Below, in pieces: positions 27,726 to 35,635 of a DNA stretch of 39,966 nucleotides. This stretch comes from an uncultured Rhodospirillales bacterium (GTDB lineage Bacteria > Pseudomonadota > Alphaproteobacteria > Acetobacterales > Acetobacteraceae), in contig CAIMWH010000162.1 of the NCBI GenBank assembly GCA_903845065.1, positions 1 through 39,966 of the forward strand, given 5' to 3'. The notes beneath the pieces were generated by a model. It was not told the DNA's origin, made no database searches, and worked only from the letters and a program-made list of their open reading frames with translations. A program made the translations under genes and the position numbers. Numbering within the stretch: the stretch's first letter is position 1; every line of letters starts with the position of its first letter.

Positions 27726-28742
27726 TTAACAGGTTCGCGCCTCCGGGCGGTGAACCGCGAACAGTTCCAGGGCGGCGGCCTTGCCGCGCAGTTCCACCAC
27801 GCCAAGGCTTTCGGCGGTGATGCCGGCGGGCAGGGTAAGCGCATGGATCACCTCGGCGGAGGCGATGATGTCCTGGCCGAAGCTGCGGCAGGCGTCCTCG
27901 ATGCGGGCGGTGGTGTTCATGGTGTCACCGAGCATGACGATCTCGCGCTTGAAATCGCCCATTTCGCCGATGATGAGGTGGCCGGCGTGCAGGGCGCTGC
28001 GCAGGCGCGGGGTGGCGCCGAACTGGCGCTGATAGTCGGGCGCCCGCTGCTCCAGGCGGGCGGCGATGGCGAGGACGCAGGTAAGGCAGGCGGCATCGCG
28101 CAGGCCGCGGGCGATCGGCCAGGTGACGATCACTTCGTCGCCGACGTAGCGGTAGATTTCGCCGCCGGCTTCCAGCACCGGGTCCGTGATGTCGAACAGC
28201 ACGCGGTTGACGAAGCGGTGAAAGGCGAGGTCCCCGAGGCGTTCGGCAAGCTGGGTGGAGCCGATGAGGTCCATGAAGAGCACGATGCGCTGCTCCGGCC
28301 GGGGGCGGTGGTAGCGGCCGATCAGCAGGGCGGCGAGGGTGCCGGGGCCGAGCAGGCGGCGCAGCACGAAGACCGCGTTGAACGCCAGCGACAGGCTGGC
28401 CAGCATGACCAAATTGCCGCCGGTGAGGGCGAGTTCGATGCGGCGGTCCTCGATGGTGAGCCAGAGCAGGCCGAGGAATATCGCGAGGTAGAGCGCCACC
28501 CGCAACGCCAGCGCCGCCAGCATGGGCAGGCGCCATAGCAGGGCGGCACCGGGGCCTTGCAGGGTGATTTCGAGCAGCGAGAGGCAGGTGCCGGCCAGCG
28601 CGGAGGTGACGATGCGGTCGGCAACGGACCCGGCGTCGAACAGGTTGGCGGTGAGGCCGCCCATCGCCGCGGACACCAGCGTGATCGCCAGCACCACGGC
28701 GATGCGCTGGACGGTGCGCGCGCGGAGGGGGCCTATCCGCAT
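27726..28742 (-). CDS. Membrane-anchored class III adenylate/guanylate cyclase
   Basis: This is a 338-residue protein. The N-terminal 140 residues contain about four hydrophobic segments. Residues about 150-330 form a class III nucleotide cyclase domain: FMDLIGST gives metal Asp158, RYVGDEVIVTW gives metal Asp202, and LGDTMNTTARIE gives the transition-state pair Asn276 and Arg280. The catalytic residues appear intact, so cAMP synthesis is expected. The sensory input is unknown. It starts 18 nt after the adenosine kinase gene. The Crp/Fnr protein at 2362-3066 is a possible receptor, by inference only. Confidence 0.9.
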   Translation of the reverse strand: MRIGPLRARTVQRIAVVLAITLVSAAMGGLTANLFDAGSVADRIVTSALAGTCLSLLEITLQGPGAALLWRLPMLAALALRVALYLAIFLGLLWLTIEDRRIELALTGGNLVMLASLSLAFNAVFVLRRLLGPGTLAALLIGRYHRPRPEQRIVLFMDLIGSTQLAERLGDLAFHRFVNRVLFDITDPVLEAGGEIYRYVGDEVIVTWPIARGLRDAACLTCVLAIAARLEQRAPDYQRQFGATPRLRSALHAGHLIIGEMGDFKREIVMLGDTMNTTARIEDACRSFGQDIIASAEVIHALTLPAGITAESLGVVELRGKAAALELFAVHRPEARTC

Positions 28743-28760
28743 GCGCGCACCGTGCGCGGT

Positions 28761-29735
28761 TCAGGCGACGCTGGGCAGATGGCCCTGCGGGCGGGCGCCG
28801 TAGTGGCTGATGACCTCGGCCGCGGCGACGCTGCCGAGATGGCCGCATTCGGCGAGGGATTTGCCGGCGGTGAGGCCGGCGAGGAAGCCCGCGGCGTAGG
28901 CATCGCCGGCGCCGGTGGTGTCGATCACCTCGGCGGGCACGGCGGCGACGTCGACGGTCTCGGCGCCCTGGATGATGACGCTGCCGGCCTCGCTGCGGGT
29001 GAGTGCGGCGAGGGCGACATCACGGCGGGCCCAGGCGGCGGCTTCGGCGAAGGTGTTGGTTTCGTAGAGCGCGGTGATCTCGGTCTCATTGGCGAACAGG
29101 ATATCGATGTGCCCCTCAACGAGTTCGCGGAAGGCGGCGCGATGGCGGTGGACGCAGAAGGCGTCGGACAGGGAGAGGGCAACCTGGCGCCCGGCGGCAT
29201 GGGCGGCTTCGGCGGCCTTGCGGAAGGCGGCCTGGGCCTCGGGGGGATCGAACAGGTAGCCTTCGAGGTAGGTGACGGCGGCATCGGCCACCAGGGCGGC
29301 ATCGACGTCGGCGGTGCCGAGGGTGACGCAGGCGCCGAGATAGGTGTTCATGGTGCGCTGCCCGTCGGGCGTCACCATGATGAGGCAGCGCGCGGTGGGG
29401 GCGCCGCCGTGCAGCGGCGCGGTGGGGAAATGGACGCCGACGGCGCCGATGTCGTGGCGGAACACGCGGCCCAACTGGTCGTCGGCGACTTTGCCGAGAT
29501 AGGCGACCTTGGCCCCCATCATGGCAGCGACGGCGCAGGTGTTGGCGGCCGAACCACCGGAGGTTTCGGCGGCCGGCGGCATGGCGGCGTAGAGCTTGTC
29601 GGCGGTAACGCTGTCGATCAGCGCCATGGCGCCCTTGTGCATATCATGGCGCGAGAGGAAGGACTCGTCCACGGGGGAGACCACGTCGACTATCGCGTTG
29701 CCGATGCCGAGGATGTGAAAACGGGGTTGGCTCAT
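28761..29735 (-). CDS. PfkB-family sugar kinase, adenosine-kinase type
   Basis: This is a 324-residue ribokinase-fold enzyme. The N-terminal substrate motif GGSAANT is at 60-66 and the ATP/catalytic motif DTTGAGDAYAAGF is at 272-284, with Asp278 as base. The opening HILGIGNAIVDVVSPVDESF resembles bacterial and eukaryotic adenosine kinases, which phosphorylate adenosine to AMP. Other nucleosides or sugars remain possible. GGAGA lies just before the ATG at 29735. It is in a run with nadE and an adenylate cyclase, all adenine-nucleotide enzymes. Confidence 0.88.
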   Translation of the reverse strand: MSQPRFHILGIGNAIVDVVSPVDESFLSRHDMHKGAMALIDSVTADKLYAAMPPAAETSGGSAANTCAVAAMMGAKVAYLGKVADDQLGRVFRHDIGAVGVHFPTAPLHGGAPTARCLIMVTPDGQRTMNTYLGACVTLGTADVDAALVADAAVTYLEGYLFDPPEAQAAFRKAAEAAHAAGRQVALSLSDAFCVHRHRAAFRELVEGHIDILFANETEITALYETNTFAEAAAWARRDVALAALTRSEAGSVIIQGAETVDVAAVPAEVIDTTGAGDAYAAGFLAGLTAGKSLAECGHLGSVAAAEVISHYGARPQGHLPSVA

Positions 29736-29747
29736 AATATCTCCGAT

Positions 29748-30113
29748 CTATTCTTCGTCTTCCTCGTCCGCGTCCTGGCGCGGATCGAGGCTGCGCCAGT
29801 TGCGCTCATCTCGGGTGGCGGGGGTATCGGCGAAGGCGGCGATGCTGGCGCCGCTGGTCCAGCCGACGTCGCCGGCGTCCACCACTTCGGCATCCTCGCC
29901 GAAGGCGAACCAGGCTTCGATGACATCCCGCCCGGCGAGGCCGGGGGCGCGGCAGAGTTCTACGCTGTCGCGCACATAGCGGCGGGCGAATTCGTTGGCC
30001 TGCATGATGGTGGGGAACCCGCCGATTTCCTCGGAGATGCCGTCTTCGGCGCCGCCCGAGTTGTCCTTGATGCGGACGCGCCAGCCCCCCTGGGGGGTGA
30101 ACAGGTCACTCAT
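29748..30113 (-). CDS. Conserved hypothetical acidic protein
   Basis: This is a 121-residue soluble protein without signal peptide or membrane segment. The first half, GGWRVRIKDNSGG followed by IMQANEFARRYVRDSVELC, looks like a small alpha/beta domain. The tail is very acidic (ADEEDEE). I do not recognise a family. Its ATG overlaps the nadE stop as ATGA and its stop is 12 nt from the adenosine kinase start, so it is translated as part of that operon and may work with nadE. Confidence 0.8.
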   Translation of the reverse strand: MSDLFTPQGGWRVRIKDNSGGAEDGISEEIGGFPTIMQANEFARRYVRDSVELCRAPGLAGRDVIEAWFAFGEDAEVVDAGDVGWTSGASIAAFADTPATRDERNWRSLDPRQDADEEDEE

Positions 30114-31789
30114 GAGATGAGGTTCGTGAAGCCGTTGGTGATCGGGTAGCGGCGATCGCGGCCAAAGGCGCGGGCGGTGATCTTCACCCCCGGCGGGGCC
30201 TGGCGGCGCTTGTATTCAGCGCGATCGAGCATGCGCCACACCCGCAGCACGGTGGCGCGGTCATACCCCTTGGCGACCAGGGCATCGACACTTTGCTCGC
30301 CCTCGACGAGCCCTTCGAGGATGGCATCGAGAATTTCGTACGGAGGCAGCGTGTCCTGGTCGGTCTGGTTGGGCTTGAGTTCGGCGCTGGGCGGCTTGGT
30401 GATGATGCGCTCGGGGATGACGCGGCCGTTGGGGCCGAGGGCGCCGTTGAAGTGGTTGGTGTTGCGCCAGTGGCACAGCGCGAACACCGTCATTTTGTAG
30501 ACGTCCTTCAGCACCGAGTAGCCGCCGCACATATCGCCGTAGAGGGTGGCGTAGCCGACGGACATTTCGGATTTGTTGCCGGTGGTCAGCACCATGTGGC
30601 CAAGCTTGTTCGAAATCGCCATCAGGATGAGGCCGCGAGCGCGGGACTGGATGTTTTCCTCGGTGATATCAGCCTGCCGGCCGGCGAAGATGGGGGCGAG
30701 GACGGAACCGAACGCCTCCATGGCGGGGGCGATGGGCACCGTTTCGCAGGAGATGCCGAGCAGCGCGGCGCATTCGGCCGCGTCATCCAGGCTTTCCTGG
30801 CTGGTGTAGGGGCTCGGCATCATGAAGGTACGCACCTGATCCGCACCCAGCGCATCGACGGCGACGGCGGCGGACAACGCACTGTCGATGCCGCCCGACA
30901 GCCCGAGGATGACGCCGGGGAAGCGGTTCTTGCGCACGTAGTCGCCGAGGCCGAGGACCATGGAGCGGTAGATGGATTCGAGGTGTTCCGGTTCGGCGGC
31001 GAGCTTCTGCGGGGTGCAGACCAGGTGTTCGCCGTGGCGGGTCCATTCGGTGAGGGTGACGTGTTCCTCGAAGAGCGGCATCTGCACGGCGAGGGAGCGG
31101 TCGGCGTTCAGCACGAAGCTGGCCCCCTCGAAGACGAGTTCGTCCTGGCCGCAGACCTGGGCGCAGAAGACGAACGGCAGGCCGGTTTCGACCACGCGGG
31201 TGACGGCAAGGTTGATGCGGGTGGACTGCTTGCCGGCCTCGTAGGGGGAGCCGTTGATGGAGAGCAGCAGTTCGGCGCCCGATTCGGCTAGGGTCTCGGC
31301 GACCGAGGGGAACCACCAGTCCTCGCAGACCATCACGCCGAGGCGGAAGCCGCGGAAGGCGACCGGGCCGGGGGCGGGGCCGGCGTCGAACACCCGCTTT
31401 TCGTCGAACACGCCGTAGTTCGGCAGTTCGTGCTTGGCGCGGCGGGCGAGGATTTTGCCGCCATCGAGGATGTAGGCGGCGTTGTAGAGCTTGTCGCCGT
31501 CCGGCCCGCCGGTGTGCAGCCAGGGGCCGCCGATGAGCACGCCGGGGCCGCCATCGGCGGTGTCGGCCGCGAGTTCGGCCAGGGCCGCCTCGCAGGCGGC
31601 GACGAAGGCCGGTTTGCGGATGAGGTCCTCGGTGGGGTAGCCGGCGATGAACATCTCGGGCGCCACCACGAGATCGGCGCCGAGGGCGGCGGCCTCGGCG
31701 CGGGCGGCGCGGATGCGGGCGAGGTTGTGCACGACCTGCCCGACATGCGGGTTGATCTGTGCCAGGGCGATTTTGAGCGTGTCGGACAT
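30110..31789 (-). CDS. nadE: Glutamine-dependent NAD(+) synthetase
   Basis: This is a 559-residue two-domain enzyme making NAD from deamido-NAD, ATP and glutamine. The N-terminal nitrilase-type glutaminase has the triad Glu45 (APEMFIAGYP), Lys119 (RRAKHELPNYG) and Cys155 (GVMVCEDWWFP). The C-terminal synthetase has the PP-loop SGGIDS at 298-303 and later KSEMSVGYATLYGDM. The length fits the family. It heads the minus-strand run of adenine-nucleotide genes. pncB, which feeds the same pathway from nicotinate, is at 34474-35634. Confidence 0.97.
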   Translation of the reverse strand: MSDTLKIALAQINPHVGQVVHNLARIRAARAEAAALGADLVVAPEMFIAGYPTEDLIRKPAFVAACEAALAELAADTADGGPGVLIGGPWLHTGGPDGDKLYNAAYILDGGKILARRAKHELPNYGVFDEKRVFDAGPAPGPVAFRGFRLGVMVCEDWWFPSVAETLAESGAELLLSINGSPYEAGKQSTRINLAVTRVVETGLPFVFCAQVCGQDELVFEGASFVLNADRSLAVQMPLFEEHVTLTEWTRHGEHLVCTPQKLAAEPEHLESIYRSMVLGLGDYVRKNRFPGVILGLSGGIDSALSAAVAVDALGADQVRTFMMPSPYTSQESLDDAAECAALLGISCETVPIAPAMEAFGSVLAPIFAGRQADITEENIQSRARGLILMAISNKLGHMVLTTGNKSEMSVGYATLYGDMCGGYSVLKDVYKMTVFALCHWRNTNHFNGALGPNGRVIPERIITKPPSAELKPNQTDQDTLPPYEILDAILEGLVEGEQSVDALVAKGYDRATVLRVWRMLDRAEYKRRQAPPGVKITARAFGRDRRYPITNGFTNLIS

Positions 31790-31872
31790 GGACGCAACCT
31801 AGATGGACGGCGCGCGGAGTTCAACGCGGGGCGATTGTTGCGCAAGCGGGGGCGCGGGATTAGCGTTCGCGG

Positions 31873-32175
31873 ATGATCCGGGCCACGACGATCGCGCTGA
31901 CGCTGATGGGTGGGGGCGCACTGGTGTCCATCGCGCCGGCGCTGCGGCATGACCGGTGCGCCGAGGCGCGAGCGGCGCATTTGCCTGATGCCGAGCAGAT
32001 CTGCGCGGCGCATGGCGGTTCGCATAGTGGCGGCGGTTGGTGGCACAGCAGTTCGGGATCGGGGCGTTCGGGCGGGATGGTGGCGACGGCGGCGGGCACG
32101 TCGGGCGTGAGTACTTCAGGGGTTTCGCGGGGCGGGTTCGGGGCGGCTGGCGCCCATGCCAGCGCGGGAAGCTGA
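31873..32175 (+). CDS. Small exported Gly/Ser-rich protein, DUF1190 (YgiB/YjfM)-like
   Basis: This is a 100-residue protein with an N-terminal signal-like segment (MIRATTIALTLMGGGALVSI). Two cysteines lie in DRCAEARAAHLPDAEQIC (Cys29, Cys44), then a His/Ser/Gly-rich middle HGGSHSGGGWWHSSS. The C-terminal region contains GVSRGGFGAAGA with RGGFG at 86-90. As I recall, E. coli YgiB has a similar RGGFG segment near its C-terminus; here the protein is less than half that length. The identification rests on this motif plus position: it sits 3 nt upstream of a YgiC-like ATP-grasp gene and then a DUF350 gene. No strong ribosome site precedes 31873. Confidence 0.68.
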   Translation: MIRATTIALTLMGGGALVSIAPALRHDRCAEARAAHLPDAEQICAAHGGSHSGGGWWHSSSGSGRSGGMVATAAGTSGVSTSGVSRGGFGAAGAHASAGS

Positions 32176-32178
32176 GCC

Positions 32179-33312
32179 ATGCGCCGACTTCAACGCACCC
32201 CTCGGGCGGATTGGCGGGAGCATGCGGCCCGTATCGGGTTCGATTTCGCCGAGATCGATGGCGCCGCCTACTGGGACGAAACCGCGTGCTGGCGCTTCGA
32301 GGCGGACGAGGTGGATGTGCTGGATGACGCTACGGCCGAGTTGTATCGGCTGTGCCTGGCGGCGGCGGAGCATGCGGTGCGGCATGATCGGTGCGAGACG
32401 CTGGGGATTCCGCGGGCGGTGTGGCCGCTGGTGGTGCGCAGTTGGGAGCGGCAGGAGCCGAGCCTGTATGGGCGGATGGATTTGCGGTGGGACGGCAGCG
32501 GGGCGCCGGTGCTGCTGGAATTCAACGCCGATACGCCGACGGCGCTGTTCGAGGCCTCGGTGGTGCAGTGGGAGTGGCTGACCTCAGTGATGCCGCACGC
32601 CGACCAGTTCAACGGTATCCATGAGGCGCTGCTGGCGGCGTGGCTGCATATCGAGGCGCCCGGTGGGGTGCATTTCGCCTGCCAGCGCGACAGCGTGGAG
32701 GATCGCTCCACGGTGGAATATCTGCGCGATACCGCGGTGCAGTCCGGGTTGGCGGCGCCGTTTTTGTATGTCGACGAGATCGGGTGGGATGGGCGGCGGT
32801 TTGTCGATCTGGCGGACCAGCCGATCCGCACGTTGTTCAAGCTGTATGCGTGGGAATGGCTGTTGCGCGACAGTTTCGGCAACAACATCGCGGGGGCGGA
32901 GACGCGGTGGCTGGAGCCGGCGTGGCGGATGCTGCTGTCAGGCAAGGGGGTGCTGGCGCTGTTGTGGGAGTTGTTCCCCGGGCATCCCAATCTGCTCCCC
33001 GCGTTCCGCGAGCCGGGGCGAACCGGCGGGGCCGAAATCCGCAAGCCGCTGTGGGGGCGCGAGGGGGCGAATATCGCCGCGCCGGGGCTGGCGACGCCGG
33101 GGCCCTATGGCGGCGAGGGGTTCGTGCATCAGCAATGGGCGGAATTGCCGTGCACCGATGGCCGCTATGCGGTGATCGGCAGTTGGCTGATCGAGGGTGT
33201 GCCGCGCGGCATCGGCATGCGCGAGGACAGCACGCCGATCACCCGCGACACCAGCCGCTTCGTGCCGCATTATTTTGATCCCCGACCTGACGAGACGGAG
33301 AGCGGCCGATGA
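32179..33312 (+). CDS. Glutathionylspermidine-synthase-like ATP-grasp ligase (YgiC/YjfC family)
   Basis: This is a 377-residue ATP-grasp amide ligase domain without the amidase domain of true Gsp synthetase. Visible motifs are RMDLRWDG (99-106), LEFNADTPTALFE (113-125), LFKLYAWEWLLRD, the LLSGKGVLALLWELFPGHPN block, and KPLWGREGANI for ATP binding. Known relatives form an amide bond to a peptide or polyamine; the acceptor for YgiC-type proteins is not established. Comparative work has suggested peptide tagging. It lies between the small DUF1190-like gene (3 nt upstream) and DUF350 (ATGA overlap downstream), the arrangement seen around yjfC. Confidence 0.9.
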   Translation: MRRLQRTPRADWREHAARIGFDFAEIDGAAYWDETACWRFEADEVDVLDDATAELYRLCLAAAEHAVRHDRCETLGIPRAVWPLVVRSWERQEPSLYGRMDLRWDGSGAPVLLEFNADTPTALFEASVVQWEWLTSVMPHADQFNGIHEALLAAWLHIEAPGGVHFACQRDSVEDRSTVEYLRDTAVQSGLAAPFLYVDEIGWDGRRFVDLADQPIRTLFKLYAWEWLLRDSFGNNIAGAETRWLEPAWRMLLSGKGVLALLWELFPGHPNLLPAFREPGRTGGAEIRKPLWGREGANIAAPGLATPGPYGGEGFVHQQWAELPCTDGRYAVIGSWLIEGVPRGIGMREDSTPITRDTSRFVPHYFDPRPDETESGR

Positions 33313-33701
33313 GCGTGCTGGCGAACCTGCCGAACTTCCTGGCGTATTTCGGGGCCTGCATCGTCCTGCTCGCCGCCTTCCTGGCGCTCTACACGCTGAT
33401 ATTGCCAGGCGACGAATGGGGCGAGATCCGGCGCGGCAACACCGCGGCGGCGCTGGCGCTGGGGGCGGCAATGCTGGGGTTCTGCCTGCCGATGGCGGCG
33501 GCGGTGGCACGATCGGACGATTTCGGCGAGATGGTGATCTGGGCGGCGGTGGCGCTGGTGGTGCAACTCGGCTGCTTCGGCGCGATGCGGCTGCTGCGGC
33601 GGGATGTGGCGGCGGCGATCGCGCGGGGGGATATGGCGGAGGCGACGCTGCTGGCGTTCGCGTCGGTTTCGACCGGGGTGTTGATCGCGGCGTGCGTTTG
33701 A
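33309..33701 (+). CDS. DUF350 (YjfL-type) membrane protein
   Basis: This is a 130-residue protein with four predicted membrane segments: about 10-32, 45-67, 75-92 and 108-128. The family-typical segment GDEWGEIRRGNTAAALALG lies between the first and second. Its ATG overlaps the stop of the ATP-grasp gene (ATGA). DUF350 genes commonly accompany YjfC/YgiC-type ligases and DUF1190 proteins, and their role is not established. A 12-bp stem hairpin follows its stop. Confidence 0.88.
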   Translation: MSVLANLPNFLAYFGACIVLLAAFLALYTLILPGDEWGEIRRGNTAAALALGAAMLGFCLPMAAAVARSDDFGEMVIWAAVALVVQLGCFGAMRLLRRDVAAAIARGDMAEATLLAFASVSTGVLIAACV

Positions 33702-33709
33702 ATGCACGA

Positions 33710-33738
33710 AGGGCGCCCGGAGGTGATCCGGACGCCCT
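33710..33738. terminator. Hairpin between convergent DUF350 and PEP-CTERM genes
   Basis: AGGGCG-C-CCGGA, loop GGTGA, TCCGG-A-CGCCCT forms a 12-position stem with one C/A mismatch. It starts 8 nt after the DUF350 stop and ends 33 nt before the PEP-CTERM stop, so it could serve both genes. No T-run follows on either strand, so intrinsic termination is likely but not assured. Confidence 0.5.
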
Positions 33739-33771
33739 GGTGCCGAGGAGCGAGGTCCTGGAGCGAGTGGT

Positions 33772-34272
33772 TTAGCGGCGGCGGCGGTAGAAGCCGAGGC
33801 CGGCGAGGCTGACGCCGAGGATGGCCATCGAGGCGGGCTCCGGCGCGGTGACTTCGGTCATGCCGGCGAAGCCCGAGGCTGCGTTGTAGGCCCAGCTGGC
33901 GTCCAGCGCGTCGGTCACGGTGTAGGTGCCGGCGTCCAGCATGAGGTTGATCCCGGCGTCCATCAGGTTGGCGTAGCCGCCGATGAGGCCGGGGCTGGTC
34001 GCGTCAAAGTACATGGTGGCGCCGCCATCCGGGGTGAGGCCGATGACATCAGTCGTGTTGGTGATATCGAGGTGGTAGGTGAAGATGTCGGTGATGTAGG
34101 TGGCGACGCCGAGGGTGAACATCACCGGGACGGGCGTGCCGCCCACGAAGGCCGCACCCGGGTCGATGTTGTTGAAGACGTCCCACGGGCCGAGATCGGC
34201 GCGGGCGGCGGTGGCGCCGAGCAGGCCGGTGGCGAAGGCGGCGGCGGCGATGGTGCGGATGGCGAGGTTCAT
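33772..34272 (-). CDS. PEP-CTERM sorting domain-containing exported protein
   Basis: This is a 166-residue secreted protein. The signal peptide is MNLAIRTIAAAAFATGLLGA ending near ARA-DLGPW. The mature part is beta-rich, for example YITDIFTYHLDITNTTDVIG. The C-terminal exosortase signal is PEPAS (144-148), hydrophobic MAILGVSLAGLGF, then YRRRR. The mature domain's role is not recognised. The ATG at 34272 has GGAG 6 nt upstream; the frame is open to 34446 but without homologous content. A TGGCAC-N5-TCGC sequence about 55 nt upstream suggests sigma-54 control, a link reported for some PEP-CTERM genes elsewhere. Confidence 0.87.
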   Translation of the reverse strand: MNLAIRTIAAAAFATGLLGATAARADLGPWDVFNNIDPGAAFVGGTPVPVMFTLGVATYITDIFTYHLDITNTTDVIGLTPDGGATMYFDATSPGLIGGYANLMDAGINLMLDAGTYTVTDALDASWAYNAASGFAGMTEVTAPEPASMAILGVSLAGLGFYRRRR

Positions 34273-34325
34273 TTTGAGCTCCAGGGGCATCGGCTTGTAA
34301 ACACGCCTTCCCGAAGCCGTCTGAT

Positions 34326-34340
34326 GCGAAATTTGTGCCA
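34326..34340 (-). promoter_or_regulatory. Candidate sigma-54 promoter for the second PEP-CTERM gene
   Basis: On the minus strand TGGCAC (34340-34335), 5 nt, TCGC (34329-34326) matches the RpoN -24/-12 consensus TGGCAC-N5-TTGC with one mismatch and the correct 10-nt spacing between GG and GC. A start near 34315 gives a leader of about 43 nt. It lies in an AT-rich gap (34273-34473) that is otherwise featureless to me, apart from a TTGTACAA palindrome at about 34375. Confidence 0.45.
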
Positions 34341-34473
34341 TTGCATACCGTTTGCGCCATATCATTGATACGATTGTACAAATGTATTGTCGCACTATAG
34401 CAACAACAACATGCAACGGAAATGTGTAAAAAATCCTGACAGTCATCAGGAACGCCAGGCGTGACGGCCCAGG

Positions 34474-35634
34474 CTATTCGCCGGCGGGGCGCTTACGCCC
34501 GCCATTGCGGCGCAGGAGGAATTCGCGGCCGACTTTGACCATCGGCACGCCGTCATACGAGACGATGTCGGCGGTGGCGTAGGTTTCGGTCCACACGTCG
34601 GGGATGAAGCTGCCGGTGCCGACGACGTCGATGGGGGCGCGAGCGTCGGCCATGACGCGGCATTTGTCGACGCCGAAGCCGGAGCTGGCGATAATGCGGA
34701 CCTTGGGGAAACCGGCTTCGTTCAACGCCTCGCGCATGCGCCAGATGGCGGCGGCGGATACGCCGGTGCCGACGAGATAGCGCAACTCGGTGTCCGAGCG
34801 GTAGCGGCGGATGGCGCCGGGGGCGTGGCGTTCGAGCATGGCGTAGCTCTCGGCGGGGTCGAGCCCTTCGAGGAAGCGGCCGCCGTGGGTATCGAGCCGC
34901 ACGGCCATGCGGCCGCTATGCGCGAGGTTGGCGAAGCGTTCGCAGACGGCGATGCCGTCGGTGATCTCGTGGCCGAAGTAGTCCACCAGCACCGTGAGCG
35001 CTTCTTCGGGGAAGGTTTCGTGGAACATCTCGGCGGCGCGCACGGTGGAGCCGGCGTAGCCGATGAGGGCGTGCGGCATGGTACCGCGGCCGCTGGCGGC
35101 GCCGAACCAGTGTGCGGTGCCGTCATTGGCGTTGCCGATGAAGCCGGTGGCGCCCTCGCGGCGGGCGGCGGCACTGCCGACGGAGGCGGCGTAGGCCATC
35201 ATCTCCTGCATTTCGCCGCCGGCGCAGTGGCGCGCTTCCATCGCCAGGAAAGCCACGCCGGGGAGGGCCAGGCACATCTGGTAGGCATTGTGGGCGGCGA
35301 CGCAGGCGGGGCCGATTTTCTGCAACGCGATGGTTTCGAGGTCGGCCAGTTCGGCCATGCTCCCGGTGATGTAGGCGAGCGGCTCGCCGGCGCCCACCCA
35401 GGCGCCTTCGGGGTGCGTCACGTCGATATCGAAGGCGGTGGCGCGTTCGGCGGCCACCGCCTTCAACCAGTCCAGCATGAGTCTCGGCGCCGAGATCACC
35501 GGGCGGCGCAGGAACACCGCGTAGGTCACGCGCTTGTCGCCGAAGCGCGTGACCACCTGGCGGGTGCGGTTGAAGTAGCTGTCCGTGCGAGCCGCGATAT
35601 CGAGCGACAGCGCGGACGGCGGCTTCTGGTCCAT
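34474..35634 (-). CDS. pncB: Nicotinate phosphoribosyltransferase family protein
   Basis: This is a 386-residue enzyme joining nicotinate and PRPP to give nicotinate mononucleotide in the Preiss-Handler route to NAD. Family features are DSYFNRTRQVV near the N-terminus, EARHCAGGEMQE, the GRGTMPHALIGYAGS segment, VRLDTHGG, and ASSGFGVDKCR with VVGTGSFIPD near the C-terminus. It starts 1 nt after the stop of the DAHP synthase gene, so the two are cotranscribed, an odd functional pairing. NadE is encoded about 3 kb away on the same strand. Confidence 0.9.
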   Translation of the reverse strand: MDQKPPSALSLDIAARTDSYFNRTRQVVTRFGDKRVTYAVFLRRPVISAPRLMLDWLKAVAAERATAFDIDVTHPEGAWVGAGEPLAYITGSMAELADLETIALQKIGPACVAAHNAYQMCLALPGVAFLAMEARHCAGGEMQEMMAYAASVGSAAARREGATGFIGNANDGTAHWFGAASGRGTMPHALIGYAGSTVRAAEMFHETFPEEALTVLVDYFGHEITDGIAVCERFANLAHSGRMAVRLDTHGGRFLEGLDPAESYAMLERHAPGAIRRYRSDTELRYLVGTGVSAAAIWRMREALNEAGFPKVRIIASSGFGVDKCRVMADARAPIDVVGTGSFIPDVWTETYATADIVSYDGVPMVKVGREFLLRRNGGRKRPAGE

Positions 35635-35635
35635 G

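Noticed and set aside
34375-34385. TTGTACAA palindrome upstream of the second PEP-CTERM gene as an operator
   Set aside because: It is only 8 bp in AT-rich DNA and has no second copy nearby, so chance occurrence is likely.
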